A stretch of 64,000 nt of DNA. It comes from Silene latifolia (lineage: Eukaryota; Streptophyta; Magnoliopsida; Caryophyllales; Caryophyllaceae). Within the stretch, counting starts at the first letter, position 1, and every line of letters starts with the position of its first letter. Below are positions 57,139 to 64,000 of the stretch, one piece after another. Below the pieces are notes generated by a model. The model made no database searches. It saw nothing but the letters and a program-made list of their open reading frames with translations, and was not told the origin of the DNA. The DNA lies in contig NC_133529.1 in the NCBI RefSeq assembly GCF_048544455.1, forward strand, positions 45,981,456 through 46,045,455, in the 5' to 3' direction. A program made the position numbers and the translations under genes.

Positions 57139-58810
57139 TTCCTTAGAGTTCTCCATAACTCCTTGCTTGTCATTAGTATGCACAATATCTTCATCAATTG
57201 GCCTCTTCGGCCCCTCATATCTTGTACCACTCCTCAAATGGATAGCACTAACCGTCTCATGTCTTGTGGGCGGGTTACCTTGAGGAGGTAATTGTCCCTT
57301 TTGTCTTTGGGAGCTAGAAGATGCTAATTGGGTCATTTGAGTCTCTAACATTTTGGTGTGGGCAAGAATGTTATTGATGGTGATTTCTGTAACTTGGCTA
57401 TCTTTTTGCATTTGGGTGAAGAATTCTTGTTGATTCTTTTGCATTTAGAGGACCACTTTTTGAACATCAAAGCTTTGGTCATTTGACTGGTTGTAGGAAG
57501 GTTGATTTTGATAACCTTGGCTTTGGTTGAAAAAGGGTCTTTGAGGTTGATTTCTCATTGGAGGTGGGGTGTATGTTGGTTGGGGGTTTTGAACATTTTG
57601 GCTCTTATATGAAAGATTTGGATAAAATTTGGTATTCTCATTATAGTAGATGGAATAAGGGGTACCACTCTTGTATGCTTGGAAAGCATTCACTTGTTCA
57701 TTTTTTTCCCTACATTCGTTTTGATCATGTCCCAAGGTTCCACAACTTTCACATACTCCATTTGGGGATTGAGGATGATGCCACCATAGCATTGACATGT
57801 TATTTGGGTGGTTTGGAAGCTTCATCAAGCTTAGCCATGGCCTTCTCAAACTTCAAATTGACGGTGTCGATATGAGCACTTAGTTGAGCACCTAATTGAG
57901 TGATGGAATCTACCACATGCTTTTCTCCTCCAGTGGCCTTTCGAGGCCTACTATATTGGGAATTATAAACCGCCATTTCTTTAATTTTGGCCCATGTTCG
58001 ATTGTCATCAACTTCGGTAAACATCCCATTGGATTCGATATTAAGAACATTGCGTGAGTCTTCATATAGGCCGTTCCAAAATTATTGCACAAGGAACCAC
58101 TCACTAAGTCCATGGTGTGGACAAGAACAACAAGTGTCCTTAAATCTCTCCCATGCTTCATATAATGATTCCTCATCCCTTTGCTTGAAACTGATAATTT
58201 GGGCTCTCAACATATTTGTCTTCTCCGGAGGATAGAATTTCTTGTAGAAGGCAAGTGCTAACTTCTTCCATGAATCAATACCAAGGGTAGCCTTCTCTAG
58301 GCTCTTCAACCATTGCTTTGTGGTACCGATCAAGGAAAAAGGAAACAATACCCATCGGATTTGGTCTTGAGTAACTCCGGTTTGAGAAATTGCATCACTA
58401 TAATCACAAAAACTCTCCATATGTAAGTGAGGATCTTCACTAGGCATCCCTCCAAATTAACTTCTCTCAACTAGTTGTATGAATGCGGATTTGGAAATGA
58501 AATTACCGAATAAATGTGGTGGTGTAGGTGTACCATTTGATAGGTTCTCCTCGGTTGGTACAGAATGAGATGAAAATTTAGGCATTGTAGATTGATTTTG
58601 TGGTGGGTTTCGAATTGGGTTATCCTCTCCTTCTCTTGCAAAAGGATTGACAAACTCAATGTTATTTGGTTGAATGTCCACAATCTCTCCAATACCTACA
58701 ACTCTTGAACTACCTCTAGCAACTCTTCTATTGTTGGTTAAGGTCCTTTCAATCTCGAAATCAATAGGTAACAAATTACCTTGTGATCTCCTAGTCATGC
58801 AAAATATCAA
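57139..58810 (-). pseudogene. Athila-2 gag, 5' part, with three CAA-to-TAA stops
   Basis: It starts at 58810 (MIFCM; the conserved start is probably MTRR at residue 5). Compared with Athila-1, TAA replaces CAA at about 58456 (before FGGMPSEDP), at about 58081 (after WFLVQ) and at about 57446 (before MQKNQQEFF). A frameshift near 57800-57850 separates the capsid end from the CESCGTLGHDQNEC knuckle. The part ends at the copia E insertion within the acidic linker. It contains all gag domains but is not translatable as one protein. Confidence 0.88.
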
Positions 58811-58913
58811 ACAACTCGAAAATAATTAGAACAACCTTGAAGAGATGACTTCCCCAAGGTAAAGAAAGACACAACTAAAAACAATTAACGAAAATCAAAT
58901 CAATTAAACACCG

Positions 58914-58931
58914 TCCCCGGCAACGGCGCCA
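58914..58931 (-). promoter_or_regulatory. Primer binding site of Athila-2 (tRNA-Asp type)
   Basis: The minus strand reads TGGCGCCGTTGCCGGGGA, identical to Athila-1 and D, five bases inside the LTR end. Confidence 0.92.
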
Positions 58932-58936
58932 TTTTT

Positions 58937-60576
58937 TGGTATCGGTTTAAAACTCGTCGTCAAAGCTACCAACCAAAAACATATTTATAACTTCACAAAC
59001 TACTCTTAGTAAAGAGGTAAGTAAAGGTCGGATCCCAAGGGACGGGTATTGATTTAGGATTTCAATTGCATGTAGTGTATGTCTTAGGGTGTCACAAATT
59101 ATGGGTTTAGATGAGATGCAATCTAAACTAATCAACAAGATGAATGAAAACAAAGTAAGCAAATAAAGGGGTTTGTAAACAATTGATTAAAGGCACTAGG
59201 GTGTCATGGGTTCATAGGGGAATCATGGAAATAGATCATACAAACATGTTCTCAAATAGAAGCAAGCACTTATTGTTGTGATGGGATCGAGTTAGTGTAT
59301 ATCTTACAATCCCTAGAAAGATTTAGGTCCCGGAGCCGAGTCAATTGAGACTTTATAACACCTACAAGTCGACTTAGTCTCTTCCTATTCACCTCTATGC
59401 ATGGTCTAACAAGGCTCGAGTTGGTTTATGTCTTACAAGCCTCATTGAAAAGATAAGAGATGGGTAAAAAATGTAAGGATTCATAGGCTCGCATTTCATC
59501 AAACATAACATGTGCATAGATTGAAATCACCAAGCAAGCAATTAATTATGAAAACATATTAGATTAAGCATAGATTAATTCCCATGATTGTTTCCCCTAA
59601 TTCCCCAATAACCCTAGCTAAAGGACTACTCACTCATGATCAAGTTTAACATGCTAAGAAGGTTGTCAATCATACCAACAAAGCAAAACATGATGAATAA
59701 ATGATGTGATTAACAATAATTAAACAAAGGTAAAAAGAGATTATACCTATTGAGATGATCCAAATAATAAAGCAAAGAATAATAGAAGTAATCTTGATGA
59801 TTGATAGAAGTTTGTCAATCCTCCAATAAACCCCAATAATCTTCTAATTACCCAATTAAACTAAGAACAATTGAGAGAATTAAGGAAAGATTAAGATGTG
59901 ATTAATATTGAAATGTGTATTACAACTTTGATTAAGACTAAATTAAGGAATTGATTATGATATGATATGATAATTAGATTGTACAATGGGGTATTTATAC
60001 TAAAATCAAGTTCAAGGATTAGGGTTACTAAGGGCTTAAATGACGATTAAGACCCTAAGAAAAACATAACAATCTTGCTAATCCCGAGGGACATGCGCGG
60101 ATCGTGCTGCAACTCCCACCAGGATCCGCTCATCCTCTCCTGAAGCACGGCTGGTCCTGTAAGAAGATCCGCCGAGATTATCTAAGAGACGCTCAGATCC
60201 TGCCTCTGGGACGCTCGTCCTGAGCTCAGGCCGCTCGGATCGTGGCACAGGGTTCTTCTCTTGTTTGGCTCCTTAACAATCCGCGGGGATCGTGTTGGGG
60301 ATGCAAGGATCTTTTCATCATTACCCATTTCACTTTATTTATTTGCTTAGGCCTCTAGTGTCGGTCTCCTCTTCGATGCTTGGTCATTAGATGCGATCCA
60401 TTTAGCTCCATTTCGCTCCATAAATGCAAGGTTAGCGATCCTCTCCTACCAAGGACATAAAACCTCAAAGAATATGCAAAATGGGAAACTAAAGATAAGA
60501 AATGACCCTAATATATGCTAGAAAGCATGGGAACGAGGTTAATTCGGGGACTAAATGTGCTCAAATATGAGTCACA
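58937..60576 (-). repeat. 5' LTR of Athila-2 (about 1640 bp)
   Basis: It runs from TGTGACTCATATTTGAGC at 60576 to CCGATACCA at 58937. A TATA box (GTATAAATAC, minus) lies at 59991-60000. GC-rich motifs (GGATCCGCTC, GACGCTCGTCC, CCGCTCGGATC) fill 60066-60290, just upstream of the TATA box. It is related to the Athila-1 LTR but clearly diverged. Confidence 0.88.
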
Positions 60577-60741
60577 TCAGCCTTCCTCCTCAATAAAACA
60601 AATAATCCTCTCCCAAATACTCAAAACACCCAATTGCACCTTCAAATAAAAATACCCAAAACCTAGGGTTTCAAAAGGATCTACAATACAAAGAGTAAAT
60701 CTTCTATCTTAGACAAGCAAAACTCTTGATCTACTTTCAAG

Positions 60742-62243
60742 ATGAGAGCAAGGGGATCCTTACCAAGAGAAAGGAGAATAACAAGGGTCATAGGAAGCTC
60801 TTCAACTTCTCATCTTTACACATTGAGAAGGGAAAATGAAGAAATCATCGATCTTTCAAGGTTAAATGATTTATCAAACATCAAGTTTGTCAATGATGCA
60901 CAGCGAATCGTCTTTCACTGTCTCCTAGGTAAGAATATTCTCCCAACAAAGTTTGTTTACCATGAGACATTAAGGAAATTAGGGATATACCACCAAACCG
61001 TGGCACTCTTTGAACTTTTTGGTCTTTCTACATTATTCCACATGCATGAGCTTACATATCGACCACTAGTTCTTGAATTCCTAAGTGTCCTGAAAATCTC
61101 CACCTTAAACAAGACGATTTGTGTTGAATTCCGACTTGAGAACACAACAAGAATGATGACCCTTGTAGAATTTGCGGATGTATTGGGACTTGATGTATCG
61201 CCTACTCGTACCTCAATATCCCGGAACTATAGTGTATCACCGCTTTGGCGAGCATTGACGGGTCGCGATTTGTCCAAAATCAAAGATTGTTCGGCCTCTT
61301 TTATTCAAAATACCATCATCCGACTTATCTATCGGTTTATAGCAAGCACTCTCATAGCTCGCCGCGATCCCGCTGTCGTAAACGAACTTAATCTAATCTT
61401 TATGGAATCCTACTTGAAGATACAAGGAAAGAGTGGCTATCATTTCAATGCCCCATTGGTACTCCTTGAGAGGTGGGCGCAATTTCGAAATGGAGATGAT
61501 AGTGGAATGATCCACATTGTCAATGCGGATTAGTAACTAGACTTGCCAAGTTCTTTAACCAAAATTTCAACAACAACATCATGTATGTACCTCTCCCGGG
61601 TACTACAAATATCAGTGAAATACTAATCTTTCGACAACACCATTGGATTGCTTATGAAGGCTATGAACAAAGAATCAAGTGGTTCACCAAGGGAAGCACC
61701 CCTCTTTCTCTTCCAATGGAAGGTCTATCGAGAATTTCACCTAGAAGGGGTCCCCTTTCCCGAGTGCCATCCTACCTTGTACCCACTAATTCAAGACAAG
61801 CAAACCAAGCCCCACTTCCCACTCAACAACAACCAAGTGAGCCCCAAGCGAATGAAAAGGAAAAGATCACCATCCCACCATACCCCATTCCATATCAACC
61901 GTACAATCATCCTAACCCCTTCATCCTTCCTCGAGATGATTTGGCAACGGGTCTACTCCAAGCCTTACACCGCCAACAATATGAAGATAGAGTGGACACC
62001 TATTATGCTCTTTACCCTCAATTCCACCGAATGGCTCATCAAGGGCACATAAATGAAGAGGGAATGCTCCCCTCATGGGCTCAAATAGTAATTCTCTTTC
62101 CAAATTCGGAACATGCAAATGGTGGATCACATAGCAATGGAAATGGGGAAGAAGCGGAGTCTAGTGGTGGGGACACGGTGGAGGTCAATAGTGATGGTGA
62201 TGGTGGAGCACATTGGGTCGACTACGCCACATTCGAGGCATGA
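60742..62243 (+). pseudogene. ATHILA-ORF protein (env-position gene), one frameshift
   Basis: It matches the plant ATHILA ORF-1 family (PF03078-like), a gene of unknown function found in Athila elements, often in the env position. Frame 1 (60742-61533, 263 aa) has a basic N-terminus, then RIVFHCLLGKNILPTKF and LVEFADVLGLDVS. A small deletion near 61530 shifts the frame, which continues LVTRLAKFF, then VPLPGTTNISE and RQHHWIAYEGYE, and a proline-rich tail to 62243. I see no signal peptide or membrane helix, so an envelope role is unsupported. About 165 bp of A-rich leader (60577-60741) precede it. Confidence 0.78.
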
Positions 62244-63542
62244 AGGAAATAGAAGACCGCGTGGTATGATCTTTCCAAATCTCCTTCTTCCTTTTATATG
62301 CTAATGACAATGTGGCTTTATTTTGGTTGATGCGGTACAAACTAATGTGTTGTTAGGAGTTGCATTTAGTTTATATGGCATACTAGTTGATAGAAGCATT
62401 TGCATTAGGTTGTATATATGTTAGTTGCATCATGGCATGTAGTTGCATTTTAGGAAAATTTTGTGAAAACATCTATTTGGGAAGCTTGATAAGTGTATAT
62501 AAGGCCCTTGTAGATACTTTTTCTTCTTGAGACTTTGCTCATTAGAATACCTCCAAAACACCCTAGGATGTGTCATGCTAGTATCCTTTGACCCATGGAC
62601 TAAGGCCTAGTCAAGAGTACCTTGTGGTGTGATAACTCCTTGGCTACCGTTTATTCCAAGGTGACCCTTGAAACCATCCAACCATCTTCCACTTCTATCA
62701 TCATGTTTTGTCAACAAAAAGGGGAATGGAAACAAAATTCTTAATTTGAGTTCAAGCATCAAAATGAAAATCAAGAAGTTTGCACAAATTGTATCAAAGA
62801 AAAGAGGAGTACAAAAATAAGAACTCCTATGCTTCAATAAAAGCACCCTCGTTACAAATTGGGGTGACTTTGAAAAATGTTCAAAAATTGCAAAAATTGA
62901 AAATTGCCAAGTATCAAAATGCCAAACATCAAAGAAATGGCAAGAAATTGTTCTCAAAAATGTCAAATGCCAAAAGAAATTGGGGGGAATAACAAAATCA
63001 AAAGCAAACTCCCATTATGTAACTCAAAATCATATTAATCCCTTTATCCATTGATTCCACTTTTGTGCATGGTAGAGAGGGGACGACCCTTCTTCATGTC
63101 TAGGCAAGAAGGGGAATTCCGCGATCCTACAGTGTTTCTAACACCATAAGGAATCTACTCTTGATGAAAGCATTTAGCAATTGAGGACAAAGGTACCCTA
63201 GCTCGACACAACTTGGAGGTGATTTGTTGGTATCCTCCTAGGCTTAGTAATTTGAAGAAACCGTATCTATAATGGAGTGTGTACCCTTAGATTGCTTCCC
63301 CCTTAGATAATTTCCGCCACTTAGATGAGGAAAGTGGCTATTCTTTTGTAGATGCATCCATTACTTCCTTTTGTCCGCTTAATGATTGGATGTATCGCCA
63401 TTTTGGCAAGCCTCACCTTGCCTTGCAAGAAGGAATCTTACCTCATGGGTGTCTTGTTGTGAGTTGAAGGGGCGGAGTGAGACCCGCTAATTGTCTCATA
63501 TCGGCTATACTAGTAGGTTTGTTTAAATAAAGGTCATAGTTT
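62244..63542 (+). other. 3' non-coding region of Athila-3
   Basis: No supported ORF. 62720-62990 is A/G-rich with repeated CAAAAATTG and ends in GAAATTGGGGGGAATAAC (62974-62991), a polypurine-tract candidate. A clear LTR start does not follow it, so the boundary is unresolved. Confidence 0.5.
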
Positions 63543-64000
63543 TGTTAGAAATTATTAATCTCATTAACTTACATATTCATATATGAATTAATTTATTTAG
63601 TCACAAAATAAATTGTTGATCTTATGTATGCAAACATAAATAAAATAAGAGAAGAAATCGTTGTTCTTACTATGTGATTTCGGTTTTATGGGCACCAACA
63701 AGATCTCCTTCTTGTTAGTTCTTGAGCTTTCCAATAATGGATGAACAAGATTGAAGTTTAGAATCTCTCCCAAAAGCATATACCCAAGGAAACCTCTTAA
63801 TAACTAATATTATTTTGTACTAGAAATAATATAAGTCTTACTATAAAATTGACACAAAAATTATAATTTTTGCTCTTGAAAAATCGGTTCAAGAGGGAGT
63901 ATTGTGAAGTTTATTTCTCTAGAATTTTCATAAGATGTAGAGAGAATGCATTTTTCTTACACTAGAAAAATATATGTTGAAGTGTGTATGAATGAATAAT
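63543..64000 (-). repeat. Partial copia LTR (element F), same family as A/B/E
   Basis: It begins TGTTAGAAATTATTAATC on the plus strand, the inverse of the CTAACA LTR end, and matches the terminal part of the B LTR (GAATCTCTCCCAAAAGCATATACCC). It runs off the window. The 5 bases before it are AGTTT. Confidence 0.85.

Larger units (their letters stand above)
46314..60576 (-). mobile_element. Athila-2: Athila-type element split by copia E and A
   Basis: Read leftward: LTR (58937-60576), tRNA-Asp primer site, gag-protease with stops, copia E, the rest of the protease, then about 470 bp with motifs like those of its LTR before copia A. Pol was not found. Its gag and LTR ends closely resemble Athila-1. 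Its 3' LTR lies outside the window. Confidence 0.85.
60577..63542 (+). mobile_element. Athila-3: 3' part of a plus-strand Athila-type element
   Basis: It contains an ATHILA-ORF gene and a non-coding 3' region. Orientation is opposite to Athila-2, whose LTR end at 60576 adjoins it. Its pol and LTRs are not in the window. A copia LTR begins at 63543. Confidence 0.7.

Noticed and set aside
62607..62966. 119-codon minus-strand ORF in the Athila-3 3' region
   Set aside because: F/L/I-rich frame opposite an A-rich tract, with no recognisable domain and antisense to the element.

Overview
This window is plant repeat DNA: about 64 kb of LTR retrotransposons nested inside one another, plus the end of a CACTA DNA transposon. 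I found no intact host gene. Athila-type and Tat-type Ty3/gypsy elements, long-leader Ty1/copia elements, an initiator-Met primer site in the copia elements and a tRNA-Asp primer site in the Athila elements all point to a flowering plant, most likely a eudicot. The Tat element has the antisense extra ORF known from the Retand/Ogre group, first named in Silene. That hints at a similar host but does not prove it. All coordinates and boundaries were read by eye.

Left part (1-15942). A minus-strand Athila-type element (Athila-1, 1-4576, left end outside the window) has an uninterrupted gag-protease ORF and one LTR. It sits in a minus-strand Tat/Retand-like element (4577-12324). That element keeps a broken gag, a protease joined directly to an archaeal-type RNase H (reverse transcriptase and integrase are gone), a 28-bp-based tandem array, and a plus-strand antisense gene with its own promoter and introns. 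Next come about 2 kb of AT-rich DNA, a CACTA-like terminal array, two exon remnants of an ethanolamine/choline kinase gene, and a clear CACTA right terminus ending at 15939.

Middle (15943-46313). The CACTA lies in the reverse transcriptase of copia element A. The 3' LTR of A was hit by copia B (18832-45850, TSD TTCCT). B was hit by copia C (25619-43924, TSD CAAAC). C was hit by a plus-strand Athila-type element D (30570-40076, TSD ATAGT). A, B, C and the later element E are one copia family with LTRs of about 1.27 kb. They share a conserved non-coding block of about 678 bp before the 3' LTR. B and C have decayed internal regions yet near-identical LTRs. D carries four clusters of the palindrome TCGATCGA: one in each LTR, one inside gag and one in its 3' non-coding region.

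Right part (46314-64000). A minus-strand Athila-type element (Athila-2, LTR 58937-60576) has its gag-protease split by copia E (48035-57133, TSD TCTTC). Athila-2 probably sits in the 3' part of a plus-strand Athila element (Athila-3, 60577-63542) that carries an ATHILA-ORF gene broken by one frameshift. The window ends inside another minus-strand copia LTR (63543 onward).

How they relate: none of the elements looks fully autonomous here. gag capsid is missing from D and E, pol is missing or decayed in B, C, the Retand-like element and Athila-2, yet LTR pairs of B, C, D and E are about 98-99% alike by eye. Recent mobilisation in trans by relatives elsewhere in the genome is the simplest reading.
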